Shown here: positions 7,308 to 18,600 of the stretch, in pieces | Numbering within the stretch: position 1 is the first letter of the stretch | Layout of the letters: each line of letters opens with the position of its first letter | Origin: Burkholderia cepacia | GTDB lineage: Bacteria > Pseudomonadota > Gammaproteobacteria > Burkholderiales > Burkholderiaceae | Length of the DNA: 40,870 nt | Assembly: GCF_001039005.1 (NCBI RefSeq) | Contig: NZ_LDWR01000020.1 | Location: 1 to 40,870, forward strand | Direction of reading: 5' to 3' | Made by a program: the position numbers and the translations under genes | Notes under the pieces: generated by a model | Database searches by the model: none | What the model was told of the DNA's origin: nothing | What the model saw: the letters and a program-made list of their open reading frames with translations, nothing else

Positions 7308-9719
7308 TCAATACGTGCGGCCGAGCTGCAGGTAGAAGTTGCGGCGGCCGGCGGGCGCGAGCGCCACGCCGATGTAGACAGGCCCGAACGCGGTCGACAG
7401 GCTCGTGAAGAACGTATAGCTCTGCTTGAGCGCGCCGCCGCCGACTCTCACCCCGCTCGACCAGACATTGCCGACTTCCGCGCTGGCGCCCACCGACAGC
7501 GCCTTGACCGGCGACGCGTTGAACGTCATCAACTGATTCATGTAGGTCACCTGCGCGTACGCGAGTTCGTTGCCGTTCAACTGGTCGGCCGCATAGGCGG
7601 ACAAATGCTGGAAGCCGCCGAGCGTGAAGTTGAACGCGTTGATCAGGTTGGTGCCGCCGATACTCTTGCCGCCTTCGACCGTCGCGCTGAAGCTGTGCCG
7701 GCCGAACTGCTGCGCGATCATCGCCTTGCCGTAGATTTCGGTGTACGGCGCGTCGGTGACCCCGTCGGCGAAGTCCTGCGCCGATTCGCCGTTGCGCGAT
7801 ACCAGCGAGCGCTCGACGCGCAGTTCGGTGTAGTAGCCCTTGCGCGGGAACATCGGATCGTCGAGCTGGTCGATGACGAGCCGCGCGCGCGCAACCAGTG
7901 CCTGCGACGTGAAGCTTGGCCAGAGCAACTGCGGGCCATCGCCGAAGTCGAACGGCACGTTGTAGGTCGGCGTGCCGTGACCGGTCACGTAACCGAGACC
8001 GATCCGGAAATCGCCGAGCCGCGCGATCGGCAGGCCGAAATCGATCCCGGCGCGCGCCGTCTGCATCAGGTACTGCGTCATCTTCACGTCGCCGGTGGAG
8101 TCGTACAGGTTCGCGTAGCGGCGCTGGTATTCGGCGTAGGGCGACACATAGACGCCGTACGCCATCGACAGCGGCTGGCGCAATTCGACGCGCGCCGACT
8201 GCAGGTCGCTGCCGATCGTCGTATCCGCGCGGAACTCGAGCCCCGATTCGGTGAGCCACGGCCGCCGGTAGCCGACATGCAGGCGGAAGCCGCCCTCGTC
8301 GGTCGAACTGCTCGACATGCCGAGCCCGAACAGCAGGAAGTTCGGTCCCCAGTATTTCTCCCGCGCATTGATTTCGAGCACGTTGTCGTCGCCGTGGCTC
8401 ACGACCTGCTGGGTGACGCTCTCGAAATTGCCGCCCGTCGTCAGCCCGAGCAGATCCTGGCTGACCGTCTGCGGATCGTAGAGATCGCCGGGCTTCACGT
8501 GCAGCGCGTTGCTGACGACGCGCTTCGGCACGCCGCCGCTCGTCTTGATCTCGATGCGCGTGATCCGGACCGGCGGCGGCAGCGGTTGCGCGTGCGCGGA
8601 GCGGTAGGCGGCGTATTCCTCGGGGCTGAGCGCGTAGCGCTTCAGGCTCGGCAGCGCGGCGGTTGCCGCCGCCGCGCCGGCGGAGATGGCCTGGCGCGCG
8701 TTCTGGAAATCGGTGAAGCCGAGCGAGCCGAGCGCGGGCGTGAGCAGCACGTCGTTCGCGGTGATCTGCTGGCGCTGGGCCGATACGTTCTGACGAATCA
8801 GGATGCCGACCATCTGCTGCATCACGTCGGCGGGCGACGCGAGCGCGTCGAGCGGGCGCAATTGCGAGCCGATGTCGACGGCGATCACGACGTTCGCGCC
8901 CATCTGCCGCGCGGTGTCGACCGGCAGGTTGCTGACGAGGCCGCCGTCCACCAGCGCGCGGCCATTGATCTCGGCCGGCGCGAACAGGCCGGGCATCGCC
9001 ATGCTCGCGCGAATGGCGAGCGGTAGCGAGCCGTGGTCGAGCACGACCATCTGACCCGTCTGCAGGTCGGTCGCGACCGCGCGGTACGGGATGGGCAGGC
9101 GGTCGAACGGCTGGTTGGTCGGCACGGCGGCCGTCCAGTTCGCAAGCAGCGCCTGCAGCCGGTTGCCCTGCACGAGGCCGACCGGTGCCTTCACGCCGTT
9201 CTTGCCGAAGCCGAGCGTCAGACCGTTGATGTACAGGCGCTCGTCTTCCCGGCTGGTTTGCGGCAAGTCCGCGCGCTCGACCACGTCGAACGCGATATCC
9301 GCCAGGTTGACCTCCGACAGCCGCTTCTGCATGTCGGCGGCGGCCATCCCGCTCGCGTACAGGCCGCCGACCACGGCGCCCATGCTGGTGGCCGCGATGC
9401 AGTCGACCGGGATGCGGTTTTCCTCGAGCACCTTCAGCACGCCGAGGTGCGCGTAGCCGCGCGCGCCGCCGCCGGACAGCACGAGGCCGATCGACGGGCG
9501 GCCGGCCGGGCCGCCGTCGGCCGTGCAGTCGTGCGTGGCGGCGGGCGTCGCGTCGGTGGCAGCGGGGGCGGCGGCCACCGACGTGCCGGCAGCAGCGGAG
9601 GCGGGCGCGGTGGCGGTGGCCGGCAGCGGTTGCGCGGCGACCGTGCAGCACCAGAAGGCGACGAGCGTCGTGCAGAGCGGGCGCACCCGCGCCCAGCGGA
9701 AGGAAACGGTCGCTGTCAT
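7308..9719 (-). CDS. Patatin-like phospholipase autotransporter (type Vd, PlpD-like)
   Basis: An 803-residue protein with a Sec signal peptide (about 1-29, ending CTVAAQ), an Ala/Thr-rich linker, then a patatin phospholipase domain (about 74-300): oxyanion-hole motif SGGGARG near 82-88, nucleophile Ser112 in ATSMGA, and Asp258 in the DGG motif. A POTRA-like domain (about 383-460) and a BamA/TpsB-like beta-barrel (about 461-803) ending LGRTY follow. This order is that of type Vd autotransporters such as Pseudomonas PlpD, in which the lipase is exported through its own barrel. The elbow reads A-x-S-x-G rather than G-x-S-x-G. The gene is convergent with the RstB-like kinase and divergent from the MreB-like gene. 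Confidence 0.9.
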   Translation of the reverse strand: MTATVSFRWARVRPLCTTLVAFWCCTVAAQPLPATATAPASAAAGTSVAAAPAATDATPAATHDCTADGGPAGRPSIGLVLSGGGARGYAHLGVLKVLEENRIPVDCIAATSMGAVVGGLYASGMAAADMQKRLSEVNLADIAFDVVERADLPQTSREDERLYINGLTLGFGKNGVKAPVGLVQGNRLQALLANWTAAVPTNQPFDRLPIPYRAVATDLQTGQMVVLDHGSLPLAIRASMAMPGLFAPAEINGRALVDGGLVSNLPVDTARQMGANVVIAVDIGSQLRPLDALASPADVMQQMVGILIRQNVSAQRQQITANDVLLTPALGSLGFTDFQNARQAISAGAAAATAALPSLKRYALSPEEYAAYRSAHAQPLPPPVRITRIEIKTSGGVPKRVVSNALHVKPGDLYDPQTVSQDLLGLTTGGNFESVTQQVVSHGDDNVLEINAREKYWGPNFLLFGLGMSSSSTDEGGFRLHVGYRRPWLTESGLEFRADTTIGSDLQSARVELRQPLSMAYGVYVSPYAEYQRRYANLYDSTGDVKMTQYLMQTARAGIDFGLPIARLGDFRIGLGYVTGHGTPTYNVPFDFGDGPQLLWPSFTSQALVARARLVIDQLDDPMFPRKGYYTELRVERSLVSRNGESAQDFADGVTDAPYTEIYGKAMIAQQFGRHSFSATVEGGKSIGGTNLINAFNFTLGGFQHLSAYAADQLNGNELAYAQVTYMNQLMTFNASPVKALSVGASAEVGNVWSSGVRVGGGALKQSYTFFTSLSTAFGPVYIGVALAPAGRRNFYLQLGRTY

Positions 9720-9884
9720 GGTGGAAATAACTGGCGTGATCGGGCGTCTGAGGCCTGCCGGGAGCAGGCAAGACCGAGAGATTACCGTGTTTTACAGGCG
9801 CAACGCGAGAGGCCGTTGCATAGCCCGAAACGTCAAGAATGGTATTTTTGACAATTGCGTCGCGAAAAAATCATCGGAATTGCC

Positions 9885-9911
9885 TAAAGTATCGGAACGA
9901 TTTGCCGCTAA
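9885..9911 (+). promoter_or_regulatory. Sigma-28 (FliA)-type promoter upstream of the MreB paralogue
   Basis: The sequence TAAAGTAT, 11 bases, then GCCGCTAA matches the flagellar sigma factor consensus TAAAGTTT-N11-GCCGATAA at 14 of 16 fixed positions, with exact spacing. It lies about 80 bp upstream of the ATG at 9990 and points toward it. The match is by eye. Confidence 0.55.
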
Positions 9912-9989
9912 GCTCGTGATAGGGCGGCGTGGACACGCCGCGGGAATGCGGTGCGGCCGTCCCGGCCCGTTCGCTCACAAAGGTTTGAT

Positions 9990-11024
9990 ATGTCGACACC
10001 GCTGTTCGGAAAGTTGTTTGCGCAACCCGTTGCGATCGACCCTGGAACGGCGAGTACGCAGATCTACACGCATGAGCGCGGCGTGGTGCTGAACCAGCCG
10101 TCGGTCGTCTGCTTCCGCAAGGCCGGCGCGACCGACGCGCGGCCGACGCTGGAGGCGGTCGGCGAGCTCGCGAAGGCGCTGCTCGGCCGCGAACCGGGGC
10201 ATCTCGAAGCCGTGCGGCCCATGCGGCACGGCGTGATCGCCGACGCGCACGCGGCCGAGCAGATGATCCGCAGCTTCATCGACATGTCGCGCACGCGCTC
10301 GCGCTTCAGCCGCCGCGTCGAGGTCACGCTCTGCGTGCCGTCCGATGCGACGGCCGTCGAGCGCCGCGCGATCCGCGAGGCCGCGTTCGCGGCCGGTGTA
10401 TCGGATGTCGAACTGATCGAGGAATCGCTGGCCGCCGGGCTCGGCGCGGGCCTGCCGGTGACCGAGCCGGTCGGCTCGATGGTCATCGACATCGGCGGCG
10501 GGACGACCGAAGTCGCGGTCATCTCGCTCGGCGGCATCGTCTACCGTGAGGCGATCCGCGTCGGCGGCAGCCAGTTCGACGCGGCGATCGTCAACCACGT
10601 CCGCAACCTGTACGGCGTGCTGCTCGGCGAGCAGACGGCCGAGCATGTGAAGAAGACGATCGGCTCGGCCACCAGCGCGGTGCCGCGCACGTCGACGCGC
10701 GCGGTCGGGCGCGGCATCGGCGACGGCCTGCCGCGCTCGGTCGAGCTGTCCAACCACGACGTCGCGGACGCGCTGGCCGCGCCGCTCAAGCAGGTGATCG
10801 GCGCGGTGAAGTCGGTGCTGGAAAACGCGCCGGCCGAGCTCGTGACCGACATCGCGAATCGCGGCGTGGTGCTGACGGGCGGTGGCGCGCTGCTCGCCGA
10901 CCTCGAGCGCCTGCTGTACGACGAGACGGGGCTGGTGGCCCGGATCGCCGACGAGCCGGCCACCTGCGCGGTGCGCGGCGCCGGCGAGGCGATGGGGCGG
11001 CTCACGATGTGCCCGGTCGACTGA
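9990..11024 (+). CDS. MreB/actin-like protein (second copy type)
   Basis: A 344-residue bacterial actin of the MreB family, expected to form ATP-dependent filaments at the inner membrane. Actin-fold motifs are visible: phosphate 1 (AIDPGTASTQIY, near 15-26), phosphate 2 (VIDIGGGTTEVAVIS, near 164-178) and the adenosine motif (VVLTGGGALLADL, near 294-306). The ATG at 9990 is chosen because an AAAGG ribosome binding site precedes it; the frame opens earlier at 9951. It is not next to mreC/mreD, so it is probably a paralogue of the main rod-shape gene. A sigma-28-like promoter upstream suggests expression with flagellar genes. Whether it shapes cells or has another filament role is unknown. Confidence 0.88.
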   Translation: MSTPLFGKLFAQPVAIDPGTASTQIYTHERGVVLNQPSVVCFRKAGATDARPTLEAVGELAKALLGREPGHLEAVRPMRHGVIADAHAAEQMIRSFIDMSRTRSRFSRRVEVTLCVPSDATAVERRAIREAAFAAGVSDVELIEESLAAGLGAGLPVTEPVGSMVIDIGGGTTEVAVISLGGIVYREAIRVGGSQFDAAIVNHVRNLYGVLLGEQTAEHVKKTIGSATSAVPRTSTRAVGRGIGDGLPRSVELSNHDVADALAAPLKQVIGAVKSVLENAPAELVTDIANRGVVLTGGGALLADLERLLYDETGLVARIADEPATCAVRGAGEAMGRLTMCPVD

Positions 11025-11252
11025 TTCGGCGCGGGCCAGGGCGCGCATCGCGGCGCGGCCATTCACATTCTTTCGATCTCCGGACGACCGGTTCCTTGTC
11101 GAGCGTGCGACGGCGGTTGTGTTGCCGACAGCGCGACCACGGGCCGTCGTCGATCCGTCGCGTGGACACGCGCGAGCGCGCCGTGCTAGCGTGACGCGCC
11201 CATCCGGGGCCGGGCCGGCCGATCCGGCCGACGACCTGAGAGACCAAAAACC

Positions 11253-11912
11253 TTGAAATACCACACCAAACGGGGCTTCGCGGCCCGAACGGGCCGCCTG
11301 CTGGCCGCCGTCGCATGCATCTGGGTTGCCGCGGCCGTCGCGCTCGTCGCGTACGGGATGCGGATGCCGAGCCAACCGGCGGACGTCGCCGTGATCTTCG
11401 GCAACGCGCTCGACGATACCGGTGCGCCGAAACCCGTGCTCGCGGCCCGGCTCGACGTTGGCGTGCGCTGCTACCGCACCGGGCAGTGCCCGGCGTTTCT
11501 GGTCAGCGGCGCGATCGACGGCCCCGGGCTGAACGAGGCGACGGCCATGCGCGACTATCTCGTGGCGCGCGGCGTACCGTCCGACCGGATCGCCGTCGAT
11601 GACCAGGGCGACAACACGCTTGCAACCGCACAGCACACGCTCGCGTACCTGCAGGCGCACCGGCTGTCGCGCGTGCTGATCGTCAGCCAGTACTACCATC
11701 TTGCGCGGGCGCGTCTTGCGTTCGAGCGCGTCGGCATCGCGCCGGAGAGCATCTACGCCGCTTATCCGCGCCGCTTCCAGTTGCGCGATGTCTATTCGAG
11801 CTGGCGCGAAGTGCCGGCCTACGCGGTGTATGCGCTGCGTCTGTGGGTGAATCCCGACGCGAGGCCGATTTCGTTTCGGCCGATGCTGTACCTGATGAGC
11901 CTGTTTTCCTGA
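11253..11912 (+). CDS. SanA/YdcF/ElyC family (DUF218) envelope protein
   Basis: A 219-residue protein with one N-terminal membrane segment (about 15-35) and a DUF218-type domain (about 45-190). Family hallmarks are the early VIFGNAL strand, the FLVSGA segment, NEATAMRDYLVARGV, the acidic motif DDQGDNTLATA and the SQYYHLARARLAFERVG helix. Relatives (SanA, ElyC) influence envelope integrity and vancomycin or cell-wall drug barrier function; the biochemistry is unsettled. The start is a TTG at 11253 preceded by a weak purine-rich GAGAGA. A later ATG would delete the membrane anchor and is therefore less likely. It lies about 230 bp after the MreB-like gene on the same strand. Confidence 0.85.
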   Translation: MKYHTKRGFAARTGRLLAAVACIWVAAAVALVAYGMRMPSQPADVAVIFGNALDDTGAPKPVLAARLDVGVRCYRTGQCPAFLVSGAIDGPGLNEATAMRDYLVARGVPSDRIAVDDQGDNTLATAQHTLAYLQAHRLSRVLIVSQYYHLARARLAFERVGIAPESIYAAYPRRFQLRDVYSSWREVPAYAVYALRLWVNPDARPISFRPMLYLMSLFS

Positions 11913-12644
11913 TGTGGCGCACGGGGGTGAACGCCTCCAGTGCCTGATTTTCTCCGCCTTCCGATTTCCTGCCGCTTCACGCCGGCGGCAGCGTTCCTTT
12001 TTTCTCGCCGACCTTACCAGTAATAGTTGCACGGACAAGCGATAACGATTCGCGTTTCAGGTTCGATGCAACGCGAAAATCGCAGCGATTTCGCCGCGCA
12101 CGCAGAAACCCGGCTCGTATTTGATTATTAAACGGACGCTGATTGTCGGTGTCGGCAATTTGTCGGCGTGAAGATATTGCGGTGCAATAATCGGTTGCAT
12201 TGTGTCGAAGTCGTAAATCCGCATTTTCTCGGATGCATTGATTTCGACGTCTTTGCGAAAGATCAAAACAAGCAGGCGAAAAACCTGCGAATGCGACGGC
12301 CCGACCTGCGTTGGCGGGTAAAAAATACATGCTCGTTGACCCTTGATCCAATGGGTAAACATCGACTGGAAAATGGCAGGACTTTGATATAGCCTTGTCT
12401 GACAAAAGCAGGGCAGTAATCAAATCAACCAGAAAGTCGCTGCAGAAAAAACAGGGGCCACCGTCATGTCATTCGACTAGTTACGCGTCCGCAATCCAGG
12501 GCCGATCAACCCGCCATCGATGAATAAGCCGACGTCGCATCGCGACCGCCGGCGGGCACGCTTTTGTCCGTGATTCTCTGCTGTATGCCGTCCGGTACAA
12601 CGGCAATACCAATATCAAATCCAAAACCAAAATCGAGGAAAAGC
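11913..12644. other. Long leader region upstream of the giant autotransporter
   Basis: No gene supported; antisense open frames here lack good starts. After the terminator near 11969-12003 the region is distinctly AT-richer than its surroundings, as promoter regions often are. A TTGACC at 12336 and a TTGATATAG at 12384-12392 are possible promoter parts but do not form a well-spaced pair. The last bases hold a strong ribosome binding site (GAGGAA, 12635-12640) for the ATG at 12645. Confidence 0.4.
11969..12003 (+). terminator. Rho-independent terminator after the DUF218 gene
   Basis: A 7-bp stem (CTGCCGC at 11969-11975 pairing with GCGGCAG at 11985-11991) with a 9-base loop is followed by a T-rich run at 11995-12003. 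It lies about 57 bp past the stop codon at 11912. Confidence 0.6.
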
Positions 12645-15600
12645 ATGAATCTTGCGCGTTCGAGAAAAGCCGGCGAGCCGTTTCCGAGACTGCTGTTGCC
12701 GACGGGTGTTTTCCTGGCGCTGTCCGGAGCGGGAATCGTTCCCGCCTATGCGACCTGCAGCACGGCGGGCACGACGGTAACCTGTTCCGGCATCGCTAAC
12801 CCGCTGCAGCCGAGCTACTCGAACAGCGCCAACAACGTGAACGCGACGGTCAACCCTGGCGCGAGTGTCGGCGTATTGCTCGGCGTCGGCGGCACCGCGA
12901 TGTCGCTGACCGGCAACGGCGTCACGCTGACCAACAACGGCACGATCGATCCGTCCGCACTCGGCTCGGGGCTCGGCGTGCTGTCGAGCGGGGCCGTGGT
13001 CGGCAATGCATCCGCGAGCGCGAACACCAACGTCGTCAACAACGGCACGATGAACGGCTCGACCGGCGTGGCGATCAGCGGCGTGACGGGCATGGCGCTG
13101 TCGGTCCAGAACGGTACAGGCGGCACGTCGAACATTACAAACACCGGCACGATCGGGTCCAACCCGCTGGTCGGTGCGACCCTCGTCGGCGCGGACGCGC
13201 CCGTGGTCACCGCATACGGCGGCGGCCAGGTCAACATGAACAACAGCGGCACGATCAACGGCCGCGTATCGTTCGGCTCGAACGGCACGCCCGGGCAGGG
13301 CAATACGTTCACCAACTCGGGCACGATCAACGGCAGCGTGTCGATGGGGGCGAACAGCAACAACACGTTCAATGCCGTGACGGGCTCGTCGGTCAACACG
13401 GCGGGCGGCACCGGCGCCGCATTCAACATCACGGTCGGCCCGAACACGCTCAACGTCGCGGCGACGGGCGTCGTCGACGGCGGCGCGGGCGGCAACAACA
13501 CGCTCAACCTGCAGCAGGGCGTCAACGCGAACGGCACGATCGCGGTCAACAACTACACCAACTTCAACCACCTCGACGTCAACAGCGGCAACTGGACGAT
13601 CAACGGCGCGTCCACTGCGCAGGATGCGACGCTGAACGGCGGCGTCGCGATCATCGGCAACAACGCATCGCTCGGCACCGGTAACGTCACGGCGAATGGC
13701 GGCGCGCTGCAGGCAGGGGCGGCAGGCCTCACCGTCGCCAACAACGTGACGCTCAACCCCGGCGGACTGACGGTGCAGGGCGCGACCGGGCTCACGCTGT
13801 CGGGCTCGGTGACGGGCGGCGGCGCGCTGACCAAGAACGACGGCGGCACGCTGACGCTGTCCGGTGCGAACGCTTACTCGGGCGGCACGAACCTGAACGG
13901 TGGCGGTCTGGTGGTCGGCAACAATGCGTCGCTCGGCACGGGCGCGCTGAACGTCAACACGAACGCGTCGCTCGACACGAGCGCAAACGTGACGCTCGGC
14001 AACGCGGTCAATATCGCAACCGGCTCGACGCTGACGCTCGGCGGCAGCAACAATCTCGGGCTGGCCGGCTCGATCGGCGGAGCCGGCGGGCTCGTGAAGA
14101 ACGGCGCGGCGACGACCACGCTGACGGGCGCGAACACGTACACCGGCAACACGACGATCAACAGCGGCACGCTGGCGCTGAGCGGCGCCGGCAGCCTGGC
14201 GGCAACCGGCACGGTGAACCTGGCCGGTGCGGGCGCAACGTTCGACGTGAGCGGCGCGTCGGGTGCGCGGACGATCGGCGCGCTGGCCGGTGCGGCCGGC
14301 ACGAACGTGAATCTGGGCGGCAATTCGCTGACGCTCGACGGCAGCGGCAACGCGACCTATGCCGGCACGATCGGTGGCACGGGCGGCGTGACGCTGTCTG
14401 GCACCGGCACGCAAGCGTTGACCGGTTCGAACACGTACAGCGGCGGCACGAACCTGAACGGCGGCAACCTCGTCGTCGGCAGCAATACGGCGCTCGGCCT
14501 GGGCTCGGTGAACGTCAACGGTTCGTCGACGCTCGATTCGACCTCCAACGTATCGCTCGCGAACGGCGTCAACATCGCGACGGGCACCACGCTGACGCTC
14601 GGCGGCAGCAACAGTCTCGGCCTGGGCGGCGTGATCGCGGGTGGCGGCGGTCTCGTGAAGAACGGCGCGGCAACCACGACGCTGTCCGGCGCGAACACCT
14701 ATTCGGGCGGCACGACGCTGAACGCCGGCGGTCTCGTGCTCGGCAACAACGCGGCGCTCGGCACCGGCGCGCTGAACGTCGGCGGCGCGGCGACGCTCGA
14801 TACGAACGCGAACCTGTCGGTCGGCAACGCGATCAATCTGGGTACGGGCGCCGCGCTGACACTGGGCGGCAGCAACACCCTCGGGTTGAGCGGCGCGATT
14901 GCCGGTGCCGGCAGCCTCGTGAAGGACGGCGCGGCGACCACGACGCTGACGGGTGCGAACACGTACACCGGCGGCACGACGATCAACGCGGGCACGTTGG
15001 CGCTGGGTGCGGGCGGCAGTCTTGCGGCAACGGGTGCGGTGAACCTGGCCGGTGCGGGCGCAACATTCGACGTGAGCGGTGCAACAGGCGCACAGACGAT
15101 CGGCGCGCTGTCGGGCGTCGCTGGTACGAATGTGGCCCTCGGCGGCAACGGGCTGACGCTGAGCGGGACCGCCAGCGGCACCTTCGGCGGTGCGATCGGC
15201 GGTACCGGCAGCCTGACGCTGGCCGGCACCGGCACGCAGACGCTGAACGGTGCGAGCACGTACACGGGTGGCACGAACCTGAACAGCGGCAGCGTCGTGC
15301 TCGGCAACAACGCGGCGCTCGGCACCGGCGCGCTGAACGTCGGCGGCGCGGCGACGCTCGATACGAACGCGAGCCTGACGGTCGGCAACGCGGTCAACCT
15401 CGCCGGCGCCGGCTCGACGCTGACGCTCGGCGGCAGCAACGCGCTCGCGTTGAGCGGTGGGATTACCGGCGCCGGCAGTCTCGTGAAGAACGGCGCGGCG
15501 ACCACGACGCTGACGGGCGCGAACACGTACACCGGCGGCACGACGGTCAACAGCGGGACGCTCGCACTGGGTGCGGGCGGCAGCTTCGCGACGACCGGTG

Positions 15601-18600
15601 CGATGAATCTCGCGGGCGCGGGCGCTGCGCTCGACCTGAGCGGTGCAACGGGCGCGCAATCGCTCGGCGCGCTGTCGGGCGTCGCGGGATCGACGGTCAA
15701 CCTTGGCGGCAACGCACTGACGCTGGGCGGGACCGCCAGCGGCACGTTCAGCGGCGCGATCGGTGGCGCGGGCAGCCTGACGCTGGCGGGCACCGGCACG
15801 CAGACGCTGAACGGCGCGAGCACCTACACGGGCGGCACGAACCTGAACAACGGCAGCGTCGTGCTCGGCAATAACGCGGCGCTCGGCACCGGCGCACTGA
15901 ACGTCGGCGGCGCGGCGACGCTCGATACGAACGCGAGCCTGACGGTCGGCAACGCGGTCAACCTCGGCACGGGTGCGGCGCTGACGCTGGGTGGCAGCAA
16001 CACCCTTGGGTTGAGCGGCGCGATCGCCGGCGCCGGCAGCCTCGTGAAGAACGGCGCGGCAACCACGACGCTGACGGGCGCGAACACGTACACCGGCGGC
16101 ACGACGATCAACGCGGGCACGTTGGCGCTGGGTGCGGGCGGCAGTCTTGCGGCAACGGGTGCGGTGAACCTGGCCGGTGCGGGCGCAACGTTCGACGTGA
16201 GCGGTGCAACGGGCGCACAGACGATCGGCGCGCTGTCGGGCGTTGCTGGTACGAATGTGGCCCTCGGCGGCAACGGGCTGACGTTGAGCGGGACCGCCAG
16301 CGGCACCTTCGGTGGTGTGATCGGCGGCACGGGAGGCGTGACGTTTGCCAGCACCGGCACGCAAACGCTGACGGGCGCGAACACCTACACGGGCGGTACG
16401 ACGATCGACGGCGGCAGCACGCTTGCGTTGGGTGCGGGCGGCAGCCTTGCATCGACCGGTACGGTGAACCTGGCCGGTGCGGGCGCGACGTTCAACCTGA
16501 GCGGCGCGTCGGGTGCGCAGACGATCGGCGCGCTGACCGGTGCGGCCGGCACGAACGTGAGCCTCGGCGGTAACGGGCTGACGTTGAGCGGCGCAGGCAA
16601 CCATGCGTTCGGCGGGACGATCGGCGGCACGGGCGGCGTCACGTTCGCGGGCGCGGGCACGCAAACGCTGACGGGCGCGAACACGTATTCCGGCGGCACG
16701 ACGATCGACGGCGGCAGCACGCTTGCACTCGGTGCGGGCGGCAGCCTCGCGGCGACGGGTGCGGTGAATCTCGCGGGCACGGGCGCGACGTTCGACGTGA
16801 GCGGCGCATCGGGTGCGCAGACGATCGGCGCGCTGTCGGGCGCCGCCGGTACGAACGTGACGCTCGGCGGCAACGGGCTGACGCTGAGCGGTACAGCCAG
16901 CGGCACCTTCGGCGGCGTGATCGGCGGCACGGGAGGCGTGACATTCGCAAGCACCGGCACGCAGACACTGACGGGCGCGAATACGTATACCGGCGGCACG
17001 ACGATCGACGGCGGCAGCACGCTCGCATTGGGCGCGGGCGGCAGCCTCGCGTCGGGCAGCGCGGTGAATCTCGCCGGCGCGGGCGCCACGTTCAATATGA
17101 GCGGTGCGACGGGCGCGCAGACGATCGGCACGCTGACCGGCGCGGCCAATACGAATGTCGATCTCGGCGCGAACGCACTGACGCTCAACGGCAGCGGCAA
17201 CGGCACGTTCGGCGGCGTGATCGGTGGCACGGGCGGCGTGACGCTGGCCGGCACCGGCACGCAAACGCTGACGGGCGCGAACACGTACACCGGCGGCACG
17301 ACGATCGACGGCGGCAGCACGCTGGCGCTGGGCGCAGGCGGCAGCCTCGCGGCGAGCGGCGCGGTGAACCTCGCGGGCGCAGGCGCGACGTTCAACCTGG
17401 GCGGCGCATCGGGCGCGCAGACGATCGGAGTACTGAACGGTGCGGGCGGCACGAACGTGAACCTGGGCGCCAACGCGCTGACGCTGACCGGCAGCGGCGG
17501 AACTTTTGGCGGCACGATCGGCGGCACCGGTGGCGTGACATTCGCCGGCGCCGGCACGGAAACGCTGACGGGTGCGAACACCTACACGGGCGGCACGACG
17601 ATCAACGGCGGCAGCACACTCGCACTGGGTGCGGGCGGCAGCCTCGCGTCGGGCAGCGCGGTGAATCTCGCGGGCACGGGCGCCACGTTCAACCTGAGCG
17701 GTGCATCGGGTGCGCAGACGCTCGGCACGCTGACCGGTGCGGGCGGCACGAACGTGAACCTCGGCGCGAATGCGCTGACGCTGAACGGGACCGCCAGCGG
17801 CACCTTCGGCGGCGCGATCGGTGGCACCGGTGGCGTGACGTTCGCGGGCACCGGCGCGCAAACGCTGACGGGTGCGAACACGTACACGGGTGGCACGACG
17901 ATCAACGGCGGCAGCACGCTTGCGCTGGGCGCGGGTGGCAGCCTCGCGTCGGGCAGCGCGGTGAATCTCGCGGGCACGGGCGCGACGTTCAACCTGAGCG
18001 GTGCATCGGGTGCGCAGACGCTCGGCACGTTGACCGGTGCGGGCAGCACGAACGTGAACCTCGGCGCGAATGCGCTGACGCTGAACGGGACCGCCAGCGG
18101 CACCTTCGGCGGCGCGATCGGCGGCACCGGTGGCGTGACGTTCGCGGGCACCGGCACGGAAACGCTGACGGGTGCGAACACCTACACCGGCGGCACGACG
18201 ATCAACGGCGGCAGCACGCTGGCGCTCGGTGCGGGCGGCAGCCTTGCATCGACCGGCACCGTGAATCTCGCGGGCACGGGCGCCACGTTCAACCTGAGCG
18301 GTGCATCGGGTGCGCAGACGATCGGCACGCTGACCGGTGCGGCCGGCACCAACGTGAACCTCGGCACGAACGCGCTGACACTGAGCGGCAGCGGCGCCGG
18401 CACGTTCGGCGGGACGATCGGCGGCGCGGGCGGCGTGACGGTTGCCGGTACGGGTACGCAAACGCTGACGGGCGCGAACACGTACACGGGCGGCACGACG
18501 ATCAACGGCGGTAGCACGCTCGCACTGGGTGCGGGCGGCAGCCTCGCGTCGGGCAGCACGGTGAATCTCGCCGGTACGGGCGCGACGTTCAACCTGAGCG

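Noticed and set aside
7219..9771. 850-residue minus-strand frame overlapping the patatin gene in another frame
   Set aside because: A shadow frame: its product is Arg/Ala/Pro-rich, whereas the 803-residue frame holds all patatin, POTRA and barrel features.
11977..12423. 148-residue minus-strand frame in the autotransporter leader
   Set aside because: No ribosome binding site, no recognisable motif, runs through the terminator region, and composition unlike neighbouring coding sequence.
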